64,000 bases of DNA from Pedobacter sp. ok626 (GCF_900100435.1 NZ_FNEX01000014.1:1-64000); one strand, 5' to 3'; counted from the stretch's first letter, positions 16,142-25,325 are shown. Made by a program: numbers and translations. The notes: a model not told the origin generated them from the sequence alone.

Positions 16142-16792
16142 TTAGCTTAATTCTTCTATTTGATCGGAATCATAAGTAAATATACCAGTCAGCGGTTTTA
16201 AGGATTGCTTTAGCATGGCTGAAGCAACTTTTTCTATTTTTATGCTGCGGTATTTTTTTAATCCAGCAATAAGCAAAGGATTTAAAACCCGCATTAGGCC
16301 AATCATGATGCCTTCACCGCTGCGGCGTTCCTTACGGTCGCCTACTAATAGTGATGGCCTATAGATATGTATGGCCTTAAAGGGAATGGTTTTAAGGTCA
16401 CGTTCTACTTCGCCTTTTAACTTAGAATAAAAGATAGCGGAATCCTGATTTGCACCTAGCGCAGATACTAAATGGTATTGAGATACGCCATTTTGTTGCG
16501 CAATAAATGCGATATCCAATGGGTATTGATAATCTATTTTTCTGTATTGGTCTTTGTCGGGTGTTTTACTTTTAGTTGTACCTAGTGCACAAAATACGAC
16601 ATCTCCTTTGAGATGTTCCTGATGGTTTTCGAGTTGATCAAAGTCAATCACCACTTGTCGCAATTTTGGGTGCTGTAGGGGGATTTCTTTTCTCACTATA
16701 GCGGTAACCATTGTATAATCCGGGTGATCTAGCAGTTGTTGTAATAAACTGCTTCCAATTAAACCCGTAGCGCCTGCAACTATTGCCTCCAT
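16142..16792 (-). CDS. NAD(P)-binding oxidoreductase, TIP30/epimerase-like
   Basis: I take the ATG at 16792, giving 216 residues. An in-frame TTG three codons upstream is less likely. The protein starts MEAIVAGATGLIGSSLLQQLL, a GxxGxxG Rossmann motif. CALGTTKSKTPDKDQYRKIDY and HLVSALGANQDS are typical of the atypical SDR group close to human HTATIP2/TIP30. YSKLKGEVE supplies the YxxxK pair. A later IYRPSLLVGDR segment closes the fold. The substrate is unknown. The gene is divergent from gatB. Confidence 0.8.
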   Translation of the reverse strand: MEAIVAGATGLIGSSLLQQLLDHPDYTMVTAIVRKEIPLQHPKLRQVVIDFDQLENHQEHLKGDVVFCALGTTKSKTPDKDQYRKIDYQYPLDIAFIAQQNGVSQYHLVSALGANQDSAIFYSKLKGEVERDLKTIPFKAIHIYRPSLLVGDRKERRSGEGIMIGLMRVLNPLLIAGLKKYRSIKIEKVASAMLKQSLKPLTGIFTYDSDQIEELS

Positions 16793-16895
16793 TTTATCCA
16801 AATATAGAAAATTAACAATCAGATAGGGCTATAAGTTTGCTTTGATTGAGTGTTATCGTGCCATCTGCAAGTATAATTATGGCGACATACCTCCG

Positions 16896-16922
16896 TTTGT
16901 AATGTATAAATAGTTATGTTTG
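16896..16922 (+). promoter_or_regulatory. Candidate promoter of gatB
   Basis: A perfect -7 box TATGTTTG lies at 16915-16922, 42 bases before the gatB ATG. TTTG at 16896-16899 is upstream at 15 bases, somewhat shorter than the usual spacing. Confidence 0.5.
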
Positions 16923-16964
16923 TATATCAAATACATCAATTTTTAAGAAAATTATTGCCTATAA

Positions 16965-18428
16965 ATGAGTACGAAAACTGCAGTTTCTCCATCAGAATTT
17001 GAATTGGTATCTGGTTTAGAGATCCACGTACAACTAAATACAAAATCTAAAATATTCTCCTCTGATAGTGCTTATTTTGGCGCAAAACCTAATGAACATA
17101 TATCTCCGGTTTCTTTAGCCTTACCAGGTGCATTACCTAAATTAAACAAAGAGGTTGTTGCAAAAGCGGTAAGAATGGGTTTAGCATTAAATTGCACCAT
17201 CAATCAGGTCAATTATTTTGATCGTAAAAATTACTTCTATGCCGATCTGCCGAAAGGATATCAGATCACGCAAGACAATAAGCCTATCTGTCAGAATGGT
17301 TTTATCAATGTGACTTTAAGTAATGGCGAAGAAAAACGGATAGGAATTAATAGGATTCATTTGGAAGAAGATGCCGGTAAAAGCCTGCACGATCAGAATG
17401 ATAAATATTCGTATGTAGATCTGAATAGGGCTGGCGTACCTTTAATTGAAATCGTAACAGAACCCGATATCAGAAGCTCAGAAGAAGCCTCACTTTTATT
17501 AACGGAGATCAGGAAACTGGTTCGCCACCTAGATGTGAGTGATGGAAATATGGAAGAGGGCAGTTTACGTTGCGATGCAAATATCTCTATTCGTGAACAA
17601 GGAACTGTTGAATTTGGAACACGCTGTGAGGTGAAAAATCTGAACTCCATCAGAAATGTACGTAGGGCAATGGATTTTGAATATGGACGGCAGAAAGAAG
17701 TGATTCTGGCTGGCGGAAAAATTATGCAGAGCACGCTTACTTTTGATGCAGATCATGGCACTACGGCACCTATGCGAAGTAAAGAAGAAGCAAATGACTA
17801 CCGTTATTTCCCAGATCCAGATCTTGCGCCAGTACATATATCAGACGAATGGCTGGCACAGATGAAATTTGATATGCCAGCATTACCTCAGGAAATCTCC
17901 AAAAAACTGGTAACAGACTTTGGTGTTAGTGATTCTGAGGCTACAATGCTGTCTGACGATCATGATTTGTATAGCTATTTTAATGAGGCCTTGCCTTTTG
18001 TCAATAATAAAAAGAGCCTGGTAAACTGGCTTACAGGTTCTGTTAGAGCCTTGTTAAATGAGCAGGAAATTGGAATAGCAGATTTTAAGGTGATACCAGA
18101 GCAACTTGCTGATGTCATCAATATGGTTGATGATAAACAAATCACCCAGCAGATTGCCTTGCAACAATTGTTACCAGAGCTGTTTAAAGCACCGGCAGAC
18201 AATGTGATGGCACTGGCAGCAAAGCTAAACCTTTTGATTGTTGAAAATAACGATGAATTGTCGGCATTTGTAGACGAGGTTCTGCTGAAGTATCAAGCTC
18301 AGGTCGGGGCTTATAGAAAAGGAAAAAAAGGAGTGTTAGGGCTATTTGTTGGTGAAGTGATGAAACTTGCTAAGGGGAAAGCTAACCCATTGAAAATAAA
18401 TGAATTGTTACAAGAAAAGTTAAAATAA
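16965..18428 (+). CDS. gatB: Asp-tRNA(Asn)/Glu-tRNA(Gln) amidotransferase subunit B
   Basis: A protein of 487 residues, the normal GatB length. The cradle domain motifs are in order: GLEIHVQLNTKSKIFSSDS, DLPKGYQITQDNKPI, HLEEDAGKSLHD, LNRAGVPLIEIVTEPD and GSLRCDANISI. The YqeY-like C-terminal tail ends in KGKANPLKINELLQEKL. With GatA and GatC it phosphorylates and amidates Glu-tRNA(Gln) or Asp-tRNA(Asn). Subunits A and C are not in this window. The stop codon overlaps the ATG of the following gene by one base. Confidence 0.97.
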   Translation: MSTKTAVSPSEFELVSGLEIHVQLNTKSKIFSSDSAYFGAKPNEHISPVSLALPGALPKLNKEVVAKAVRMGLALNCTINQVNYFDRKNYFYADLPKGYQITQDNKPICQNGFINVTLSNGEEKRIGINRIHLEEDAGKSLHDQNDKYSYVDLNRAGVPLIEIVTEPDIRSSEEASLLLTEIRKLVRHLDVSDGNMEEGSLRCDANISIREQGTVEFGTRCEVKNLNSIRNVRRAMDFEYGRQKEVILAGGKIMQSTLTFDADHGTTAPMRSKEEANDYRYFPDPDLAPVHISDEWLAQMKFDMPALPQEISKKLVTDFGVSDSEATMLSDDHDLYSYFNEALPFVNNKKSLVNWLTGSVRALLNEQEIGIADFKVIPEQLADVINMVDDKQITQQIALQQLLPELFKAPADNVMALAAKLNLLIVENNDELSAFVDEVLLKYQAQVGAYRKGKKGVLGLFVGEVMKLAKGKANPLKINELLQEKLK

Positions 18429-19546
18429 TGAAGATTATGATGAAGAGACTAGGATATATATTATTGTTGTGTGCTGTTTTTTCCGCCTGTAAGGATAAAG
18501 GAAGTTTTGTAATAGAAGGACAATTTAAAAATGCAAGTCCTGGTAGCAAAGTTTATCTGTTTGGCCTGCAGAAAGATCATCAAACGCCGTTGGATTCTAC
18601 CGTATTTTCTGAAAATGGGGACTTTAAGTTTACTCACAGTACACCTGCGGTTGATTTCTTTAGAATCTCCTCTGGTCATAGTGAATATATGATCATCGCA
18701 AAAAATGGAGATCAGATTAAGATTAATGCGGATTTGGCTGATAAAACGCTTGCTTATAGTATTTCTGGTGCGATGGAAGCGGATAAGCTGGAAGAACTGA
18801 ATAAAGTGAAAAACCAGTATATGGGCAAAATCTCTGAGATTCAGAAGAAATTTGATGATGCTGTAACCGCGCAACCTGATAAAAGGGACGTGATTATGGC
18901 GCAATTAAAACCAGCGTATATTCAGGAAATTAATGGCCTAAATAAAGCAGTGTTAAAGTTTGCACAAGACAACACAACTTCTTTGGCTAGCTTTTATGCC
19001 GTAAATCTTTTAAATCCTGCTGAGTTTGAAAAAGAGATGGTAGACTATGCTGATAAAATCAAAAGTAATTTTAACGATAATGCGGCTGTAACGGAGTTCT
19101 TGGTTAGAATGGCTAAGCTGAAATCAATACAAGTTGGACAGGCAGCGCCAGACTTTACCATTAATGGTATCGATGGGAAGCCAATTAAACTGTCTGATTT
19201 TAAAGGTAAATATGTGATGCTTGATTTCTGGGCCTCATGGTGTGTACCATGTAGAAATGAGAATCCGAATGTCGTTAAGGCTTATAATGCTTTTAAGGAC
19301 AAGAATTTTACCATCTTAGGTATATCTCTGGATAAAGATGCTGCGGCATGGAAGAGCGCAGTTATTGCGGATAAATTGACCTGGGCTCAGGGTAGTGATT
19401 TGAAAGATTTCGATAGTCCTACTGCAAAGTTATATGCTATTGAAGCAATACCAAGTTCTTTTATCGTAGATCCTAGCGGAAAAATCATCGCTAAAAACCT
19501 TCGTGGCGAAGAATTGGATGCATTTTTGAGTAAGACTTTACGATAA
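18428..19546 (+). CDS. TlpA-like thioredoxin lipoprotein (DUF4369 + thioredoxin)
   Basis: A lipoprotein of 372 residues (VFSACKDKG). The N-terminal DUF4369 domain (about 25-120, FVIEGQFKNASPGSKVYLFG) is followed by a helical linker and a thioredoxin domain (about 232-370) with WASWCVPC, Cys272 and Cys275. Such proteins are periplasmic thiol-disulfide oxidoreductases, often linked to cytochrome maturation or stress. ATG codons 4 and 5 are possible alternative starts. The first ATG overlaps the gatB stop, so the genes are likely co-transcribed. Confidence 0.9.
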   Translation: MKIMMKRLGYILLLCAVFSACKDKGSFVIEGQFKNASPGSKVYLFGLQKDHQTPLDSTVFSENGDFKFTHSTPAVDFFRISSGHSEYMIIAKNGDQIKINADLADKTLAYSISGAMEADKLEELNKVKNQYMGKISEIQKKFDDAVTAQPDKRDVIMAQLKPAYIQEINGLNKAVLKFAQDNTTSLASFYAVNLLNPAEFEKEMVDYADKIKSNFNDNAAVTEFLVRMAKLKSIQVGQAAPDFTINGIDGKPIKLSDFKGKYVMLDFWASWCVPCRNENPNVVKAYNAFKDKNFTILGISLDKDAAAWKSAVIADKLTWAQGSDLKDFDSPTAKLYAIEAIPSSFIVDPSGKIIAKNLRGEELDAFLSKTLR

Positions 19547-19651
19547 CCCTAAATTCATGTTAATATAGATGAGCTTATTAACAATTTGTTAACTTGGGTT
19601 TAACGCTACATTGTAATTGATTACCTAATTTCGTAACAAATAATTAAAGCT

Positions 19652-20341
19652 ATGAGCACCGTAAAACAGAAGATACTTATTGTTGATGATGAACCAGATA
19701 TTTTAGAGCTGATAGAGTACAACCTTAAAAAGGAAGGCTATCAGGTTTATTTAGCTGCAAATGGCCAGGAGGGAATTACGATTGCAAAAAAAGTGCACCC
19801 TGATTTAATTATCCTCGACATCATGATGCCGAAAATGGATGGTATTGAGGCTTGTAGATTAATGCGCGCAATTCCTGAGTTTAAAAACACATTTATGGTG
19901 TTCCTGACTGCTCGCAGTGAGGAGTATTCTGAAATTGCTGGTTTTAACGTAGGTGCAGATGATTATATCGCTAAACCGATTAAGCCTCGTGCATTGGTAA
20001 GCCGTATTAATGCAATCTTAAGAAGAAATTCAAGTGCTGATGAAGTGTCTGACAATAAAGTTGAAATAGGGGATTTGGTGATTGACAGGGAAGCTTATCT
20101 GGTTTATCAGAGCGGTAAGAAGGTTGTGTTGGCCAAAAAAGAATTCGAATTACTTTATCTATTGGCTTCTAAACCTGGAAAGGTATACACCAGAGAATCT
20201 ATCTTAAAGAATATTTGGGAAGACTCTGTAGTGGTTACTAACCGCACTATTGATGTGCATATTCGTAAGCTGCGCGAGAAATTAGGCGAAACTTATGTGG
20301 CAACAGTTAAAGGAGTGGGCTATAAATTCGAACTTTCTTAG
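19652..20341 (+). CDS. OmpR/PhoB-family response regulator
   Basis: A protein of 229 residues with a receiver domain (1-120, acidic pair DDEPD, phosphorylation site Asp56 in LIILDIMMPKMDG, and conserved Lys in IAKPIKP). A winged-helix DNA-binding domain follows (about 132-229, ending TVKGVGYKFELS). No histidine kinase is adjacent, so it is an orphan at this locus. In Bacteroidetes a very similar regulator is often annotated RprY or PhoB-like. The regulon is not visible here. Confidence 0.92.
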   Translation: MSTVKQKILIVDDEPDILELIEYNLKKEGYQVYLAANGQEGITIAKKVHPDLIILDIMMPKMDGIEACRLMRAIPEFKNTFMVFLTARSEEYSEIAGFNVGADDYIAKPIKPRALVSRINAILRRNSSADEVSDNKVEIGDLVIDREAYLVYQSGKKVVLAKKEFELLYLLASKPGKVYTRESILKNIWEDSVVVTNRTIDVHIRKLREKLGETYVATVKGVGYKFELS

Positions 20342-20371
20342 TACTTTTGTAGCTAAGAAATTCTTATCATA

Positions 20372-21094
20372 TTGAAATATCCTTCCTTTAAAGATCTTAT
20401 CCTATTTGAAAACGATGATTATATCGTAGTAAATAAACCGCCGTTTGTAGCTTCATTAGACGAGCGCGGCGGTTCGGGAGAAGTAAATATTCTTCGCCTT
20501 GCAAAGCAATATTCCGCTGATGCACAGGTATGTCACCGTTTAGATAAAGAAACATCTGGTGCCATTATTATCGCTAAAACGCCTGAAGCATATCGCAATG
20601 TGGCGATACAGTTCGAAAAGCGTAAAATCAACAAAACTTATCATGCCGTTGTGGATGGTCAGTTTACCTTCAAAGAGCTTTTTATTGACCTACCTATCTT
20701 AAATGATGGCAATAAAAGCGTTACGATTGACCGTAAAGAAGGCAAACGTGCAGAAACTATCTTTAATACGATAAAACATTACAGGCATTATACTTTGGTA
20801 GAATGTAAGCCGATTACCGGACGTATGCACCAAATCAGAATTCACCTGGCCACGCAGCGTGCTGCAATTGCGGGTGATGATATGTACAGAGGTAAGCCGG
20901 TATTCCTTTCCAGCATCAAAAAAGACTATCGCATAGCAAAAGATGACGAGGAGCAACCTATTATGAAACGTTTTGCCCTACATGCCAGACACCTTGTATT
21001 TAAGGGATTGGACGGACAGGATATCGTAATAGAAGCACCATATCCTAAAGATTTCGCCACACTCATTAAGTTATTAGATAAATTTGATGCTTAA
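20372..21094 (+). CDS. RluA-family 23S rRNA/tRNA pseudouridine synthase
   Basis: A protein of 240 residues. The motif CHRLDKETSGAIIIAKT holds the catalytic Asp, and the later GRMHQIRIHLA is the second family motif. The N-terminus has the typical VVNKPPFVASLDERGG. There is no N-terminal S4 domain, so it is closer to RluA/RluC-like short forms. The start must be TTG at 20372: an in-frame stop lies at 20354-20356 and no ATG lies between that stop and the conserved LFENDDYIVVNKP. Substrate uridine unknown. Confidence 0.9.
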   Translation: MKYPSFKDLILFENDDYIVVNKPPFVASLDERGGSGEVNILRLAKQYSADAQVCHRLDKETSGAIIIAKTPEAYRNVAIQFEKRKINKTYHAVVDGQFTFKELFIDLPILNDGNKSVTIDRKEGKRAETIFNTIKHYRHYTLVECKPITGRMHQIRIHLATQRAAIAGDDMYRGKPVFLSSIKKDYRIAKDDEEQPIMKRFALHARHLVFKGLDGQDIVIEAPYPKDFATLIKLLDKFDA

Positions 21095-21107
21095 AAATTA
21101 GATAAAG

Positions 21108-22892
21108 ATGTACGTTAGGTTAGTGAATTATGTAGACGCAATTAATCAGTACAGGAAAACAAAGATCTCCAACCGGAATTTTCTTGTCATTGCGGCACTA
21201 ATTGTAGGTATCCTTGCTGGCCTTGCCGCATCTTTACTTAAAGCCATAACGCACCACATCGAAGAATTTTTGCAGACTGGCTTTCAGTGGCAGTATAAGT
21301 ATTACCTATTTTTCTTCTTCCCTTTTATCGGAATCTTGTTGTCGGTCATGTATGTCCGTCGCTTTATCAGGAAGGGGAAGTTTGAAACGGGCCTAACACC
21401 ATTACTATATACGATTTCTAAAAAATCAAGTAAGGTTGAGCCTCATAATGCCTACTCGCAGATTATTACAGCAGCCTTAACTGTTGGTTTTGGCGGTTCT
21501 ACGGGACTGGAAGCACCTATTGTAACCAGTGGGGGGGCTATCGGTTCTATTGTTGGCCGTTTCTTAGGTTTATCCTATAGAGAGACCACCATGTTGCTGG
21601 CTTGTGGTGCAGCGGCAGGTATTGCAGGTGCATTTAACAGTCCGATTGCTGGAATGGTCTTCGCAATAGAAATTTTACTTCCAGAATTTACCATTCCCGC
21701 ATTTATACCCTTATTATTAGCCTCGGCAACTGCAGCGGTAGTGGCGCGTTTGTTTTACAACGAACAGCTTTTTTTTCTGGTTACGGAAGGCTGGAAAATG
21801 AATGCGCTGATCTATTATGTATTGCTGGCAGTATTGATTGGTATTTTCTCCATCTATTTTACAAAGATTAATGCTTTTATAAAAAGCTCTTTTTATAAGA
21901 TAACCAATCCCTATAAGAAAGTAGTGATAGGCGGTTTAATGTTGGGCTTGTTGGTGTTTTTATTTCCAACTTTATATGGAGAGGGCTATATTACTATCAA
22001 AAGCCTTTTGGGAGGTAATTATACCGCTTTACTTACAAATAGTATATTTTCTGAATACAGTAGTTTACCATGGGTGATTATTCTGTTTACCGTTGTTACT
22101 GTTTTTGCTAAATCTGCAGCTACGCTAATTACCTTAAGTGCTGGTGGTAATGGGGGAATTTTTGCACCTAGTTTAATTATGGGTGGCTTAATGGGCTTTG
22201 TTTTGGCATTTACGATTAATACCCTGGGCATTGCGCATTTAAATGTGGCTAATTTTATTGTTGCCGGTATGGCCGCATCGTTAAGCGCTATTATGCACGC
22301 GCCTCTTACTGGTATCTTTTTAATTGCAGAGATTACGGGTGGCTATGTTTTAATGGTTCCTTTAATGATTACATCGGCAATAGCCTATCTGATTAACAGA
22401 AATAAAAATCAACATTCTATCTATACCAAACCTTTAGCAGAAAAGGGAGAACTTTCATCATTGGAAGATAAGGATACCACAGTGCTGAATATGATGAAAT
22501 TAAGATACCTGGTGGAAAGTGATTATTTGGTACTGAATGAACATGATTTAATTTCAGCACGATTGAATGAGATTTTACAGTCTAAAAGGAACTTGTTTCC
22601 AGTTGTAGATGATGAGAAAGTCTTTAAAGGACTGGTGTATGTGGAAGATATTTTAAGAAAAGGGACAGATCAAGCCGAGGAGTGGTCTGTTAATAACTTG
22701 ATGCAGGCAGCTCCAGCTGTAGTGGTTATTTCTGATCATTTGAAAATCGTTTTGCAGAAAATGGAAAAGGAAAATGCCTGGTTGTTGCCGGTGTTGGATG
22801 AGGCAGGTTTATATATGGGCTTTGTATCTAAGACTGCTATTTTTAATAAATATAGGGCTTTGTTGAGTCGACAGGCAGATTATATGGGATGA
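21108..22892 (+). CDS. ClC-family chloride channel/antiporter with CBS domains
   Basis: An integral membrane protein of 594 residues. The selectivity filter signatures are GSTGLEAPIVTSGGAIGS (about 133-150) and the later SAGGNGGIFAPSLIMGG. About ten membrane segments run to residue 430, followed by two CBS domains (about 455-590), which usually sense adenine nucleotides. It would exchange or conduct chloride. In the first signature the usual GREGP is GLEAP, so the gating glutamate is present with altered flanks. It is 13 bases after the pseudouridine synthase, and likely in the same transcript. Confidence 0.92.
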   Translation: MYVRLVNYVDAINQYRKTKISNRNFLVIAALIVGILAGLAASLLKAITHHIEEFLQTGFQWQYKYYLFFFFPFIGILLSVMYVRRFIRKGKFETGLTPLLYTISKKSSKVEPHNAYSQIITAALTVGFGGSTGLEAPIVTSGGAIGSIVGRFLGLSYRETTMLLACGAAAGIAGAFNSPIAGMVFAIEILLPEFTIPAFIPLLLASATAAVVARLFYNEQLFFLVTEGWKMNALIYYVLLAVLIGIFSIYFTKINAFIKSSFYKITNPYKKVVIGGLMLGLLVFLFPTLYGEGYITIKSLLGGNYTALLTNSIFSEYSSLPWVIILFTVVTVFAKSAATLITLSAGGNGGIFAPSLIMGGLMGFVLAFTINTLGIAHLNVANFIVAGMAASLSAIMHAPLTGIFLIAEITGGYVLMVPLMITSAIAYLINRNKNQHSIYTKPLAEKGELSSLEDKDTTVLNMMKLRYLVESDYLVLNEHDLISARLNEILQSKRNLFPVVDDEKVFKGLVYVEDILRKGTDQAEEWSVNNLMQAAPAVVVISDHLKIVLQKMEKENAWLLPVLDEAGLYMGFVSKTAIFNKYRALLSRQADYMG

Positions 22893-22895
22893 TAA

Positions 22896-22937
22896 ACAAA
22901 AAAAAACTCCTGACATCATCAGGAGTTTTTTTTGTTT
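22896..22937. terminator. Bidirectional terminator
   Basis: Arms 22907-22913 (CTCCTGA) and 22919-22925 (TCAGGAG) are flanked by a long A-run and a long T-run. It ends both the ClC gene and the convergent NtrC-like gene. Confidence 0.9.
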
Positions 22938-24342
22938 ATTCTACGGCTCTCTTCAAGCCAAATTTCTCTATCTTACTGTATAGGTGACTGCGCTGAATTT
23001 CAATATCATCAGCAGTTTTGGAAACGTTCCAGTTGTTTTTCTCCAATTTAAATTTGATAAACTCTCGTTCAGCATGATCTTTATAATCCTGAAAGTTATT
23101 GAATTTCTCATAGTCAATCGAAGATCCGTTTTGTGATCCCGCATGACCATTGTTCGAACCCATCGCACCAATGTTTGTTCCACCACCTGGATTAGCGAAA
23201 GAGATAACATCGTTTTCTGTGATGGATTTGTCACTTAAAATAATCAGACGCTCAATCATATTATGTAACTCACGAACGTTTCCTGTCCATGGTAACGCTT
23301 GTAAGGCTGCCATAGCGCCATCACTGATCTTCTTAGCAGGCATTCCATAATCACGGCAAATCTCTTCCAGGAAGTTTCCTGCAATTTCAGGAATGTCTTC
23401 CGTTCGTTCGGTTAAATGAGGAACATGTATGTTGATTACATTTAAACGGTGGTATAAATCCATACGGAAATTACCAGCTTCGATTTCTTTTAAAAGATCT
23501 TTGTTGGTTGCAGCAAGTACCCGAACGTTTACTTCCTGTTCTTTTTCGCCACCTACGCGGGTAATTTTATGTTCTTGTAAAGCACGTAATACTTTTGCTT
23601 GTGCAGAAAGGCTCATGTCGCCAATTTCATCTAGAAATAGTGTACCACCATTTGCCAATTCAAATTTACCAATGCGTTGTTTTACTGCGGATGTAAAAGA
23701 GCCTTTTTCGTGACCAAAAAGTTCACTTTCAATCAACTCAGAAGGGATAGCTGCACAGTTTACCTCAATAAGCGGATTTTCAGCTCGCTGAGATTTTTCG
23801 TGTAACCAGCGTGCGACTAATTCTTTACCACTACCATTTGCACCGGTTATTAAAACCCTTGCTTCGGTAGGTGCAACGCGTTCAATCGTCTCTTTAATTT
23901 TGTTGATGCTGTCAGAGCTACCAAGAATATCCCTTGTTTTGCTGGCTTTTCTTTTTAAGACTTTAGTTTCAGTAACTAAAGTACCTCTATCAAGCGCATT
24001 TCTAACCGTAATTAATAACCTGTTTAGATCAGGTGGTTTAGAAATAAAGTCGAAGGCACCTTTTTTACTAGCTTCTATGGCAGTTTCAACTGTGCCATGT
24101 CCAGAGATCATAATAAAAGGAAGATCCGGACTAAAGGCTAATGCTTGTTCAAGCACTTCCATACCATCCATTCGATTCATTTTGATGTCGCAAAGAACAA
24201 GATCGTATTTCTTTTTCTTAATGAGTTCTAATCCCTCAACACCATTGTCTATATCTTCTACTTCGTAGTTTTCGTATTCTAAAATTTCACGAAGGGTATT
24301 TCTTATTGCCCGCTCATCATCAATTATCAATAATTTTGCCAT
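22936..24342 (-). CDS. Sigma-54-type response regulator (NtrC family)
   Basis: A protein of 468 residues: receiver (1-120, Asp52 in CDIKMNRMDG, Lys in FISKPPD), AAA+ domain (about 140-370, Walker A GANGSGKE at 167-174, Walker B TLFLDEIGDM) and a Fis-type helix-turn-helix at the C-terminus (NVSKTADDIEIQRSHLYSKI). The sigma-54 contact loop reads GSFTSA (214-219) in place of GAFTGA. It may still contact sigma-54, or act differently. A Gly/Asn-rich linker separates AAA+ and DNA-binding domains. No kinase gene is adjacent. Confidence 0.93.
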   Translation of the reverse strand: MAKLLIIDDERAIRNTLREILEYENYEVEDIDNGVEGLELIKKKKYDLVLCDIKMNRMDGMEVLEQALAFSPDLPFIMISGHGTVETAIEASKKGAFDFISKPPDLNRLLITVRNALDRGTLVTETKVLKRKASKTRDILGSSDSINKIKETIERVAPTEARVLITGANGSGKELVARWLHEKSQRAENPLIEVNCAAIPSELIESELFGHEKGSFTSAVKQRIGKFELANGGTLFLDEIGDMSLSAQAKVLRALQEHKITRVGGEKEQEVNVRVLAATNKDLLKEIEAGNFRMDLYHRLNVINIHVPHLTERTEDIPEIAGNFLEEICRDYGMPAKKISDGAMAALQALPWTGNVRELHNMIERLIILSDKSITENDVISFANPGGGTNIGAMGSNNGHAGSQNGSSIDYEKFNNFQDYKDHAEREFIKFKLEKNNWNVSKTADDIEIQRSHLYSKIEKFGLKRAVE

Positions 24343-24362
24343 AGGTACTGCTAGTCATTTTT

Positions 24363-24401
24363 GCGTTAGGCTACTAATATAATTTATATTATCAATAACG
24401 C
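24363..24401 (-). other. Nested dyad between rnpB and the NtrC-like gene
   Basis: Outer arms GCGTTA (24363-24368) and TAACGC (24396-24401) enclose inner arms AATATAA (24376-24382) and TTATATT (24384-24390). The position is downstream of rnpB and upstream of the NtrC-like start on the same strand. It could be an RNA structure or an operator. No T-run follows it on the minus strand. Confidence 0.4.
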
Positions 24402-24415
24402 CTTAAAAAATAAAA

Positions 24416-24793
24416 AAATGCAAGCCTATAAGCCGGGTTCTGTTCCCAATAAATTAGGATTCTACCATTAATCTACTATAAATGTTGCCATTTATCTCTA
24501 ACGACCTACCCACTAACATCGGACGAGCAGCCCTACATACGTTAGCCTATTTGGTCTTTCAACTCCCGGGGTTTACCACTCTTCCGGTCGCCCGGAAAAA
24601 TCGTGAGCTCTTACCTCACGTTTTCAACCTTACCTGTACTTAAAAGCCATCGGCGGTATATTTTCTGCGGCACTTTCCATAACTCAGGCATTCAGTCCTG
24701 AGCCTCTTCCCGTTAGGAAGCGAGATGCTCTGTGTTGCCCGGACTTTCCTCTTTCCCTTTTGATCGGGCCAGCGATAGAACAGCTTGCATTTT
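24416..24793 (-). ncRNA. rnpB: RNase P RNA
   Basis: The minus strand holds the conserved landmarks of bacterial RNase P RNA. Near the 5' end is GAGGAAAGTCCGGGC, and ACAGAACCCGGCTTATAGG stands near the 3' end. P1 is formed by 10-base arms at 24784-24793 and 24416-24425 (AAATGCAAGC / GCTTGCATTT). The middle carries a GTGGTAAACCCCGGG segment and paired stems. With the RnpA protein it removes the 5' leader of tRNA precursors. A perfect -7 box precedes it. Confidence 0.95.
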
Positions 24794-24796
24794 GAA

Positions 24797-24804
24797 CAAA
24801 GATA
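24797..24804 (-). promoter_or_regulatory. -7 box of the rnpB promoter
   Basis: TATCTTTG on the minus strand matches TAnnTTTG exactly and lies 3 bases before the P1 helix begins. No good TTG -33 element is visible at the normal spacing. Confidence 0.6.
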
Positions 24805-24805
24805 C

Positions 24806-24970
24806 AAAATCTTAATTTATATCTCAGCGGCACCGTTTATCGTTGGTGAGGAGTTTAGTTCGGATCTATTGCCGGGTTTTAGATTAAAATTGGAAGAAGT
24901 ATTTCAGACCGAGGTTCCAGATCTTCGCGAGGAAGTTCTTGTTACCGTTGAGGAAGGAAAAGCTGATTGA
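24806..24970 (+). pseudogene. Remnant resembling the C-terminus of an Uma2-family nuclease
   Basis: The frame reads GEEFSSDLLPGFRLKLEEVF, which is how many Uma2 (DUF820) proteins end (SevLPGLrl-LeeiF). A short charged tail ending EEGKAD follows. The only upstream ATG lies inside the rnpB 5' end, and there is no room for the N-terminal nuclease domain. I read this as a decayed fragment left beside rnpB. Alternatively it is a chance frame. The family link is by eye only. Confidence 0.35.
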
Positions 24971-25022
24971 TTTCAATACATTTGCCTTTTTAATATTAAC
25001 CATAAACAATCGAACCAAAATT

Positions 25023-25325
25023 ATGAGTAATTCAACCAATTCTCCAATAAGCCACAATGTATATTTCGAAGGTAAAGTTCAAAGTCTTGGACTGGAAACA
25101 GCAAAAGGTAAAGCTACCGTTGGGGTAATGAAAAAGGGAACATATACATTTTCTGCCTCTTCACCTGAAAAAATGGTCATTATATCGGGTAGTATGGATG
25201 TAAAACTAACAGCAGATGGAGAAGCTAAAAAATATACTGAACAAGAAGAATTTGATGTGGCCGCGGGAACTTCGTTTGAAGTGTCATGTAATGATGATGT
25301 AGCTTATTTATGTTATTACGGGTAA
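25023..25325 (+). CDS. ppnP: Pyrimidine/purine nucleoside phosphorylase (DUF1255)
   Basis: A small cupin-like protein of 100 residues that starts MSNSTNSPISHNVYFEGKV and ends SFEVSCNDDVAYLCYYG, with GVMKKGTYTFSASSPEKM in the middle. This is the PpnP/YaiE layout (about 95 residues). Family members phosphorolyse nucleosides to base and ribose-1-phosphate. An in-frame start 28 codons upstream is rejected, because the extra residues run into the remnant before it and the family begins at this ATG. Confidence 0.9.
   Translation: MSNSTNSPISHNVYFEGKVQSLGLETAKGKATVGVMKKGTYTFSASSPEKMVIISGSMDVKLTADGEAKKYTEQEEFDVAAGTSFEVSCNDDVAYLCYYG

Noticed and set aside
24785..24805. Start of a 61-residue open frame inside the rnpB 5' end
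   Set aside because: The ATG belongs to the P1 helix of RNase P RNA. Only the later part of the frame resembles a protein family.
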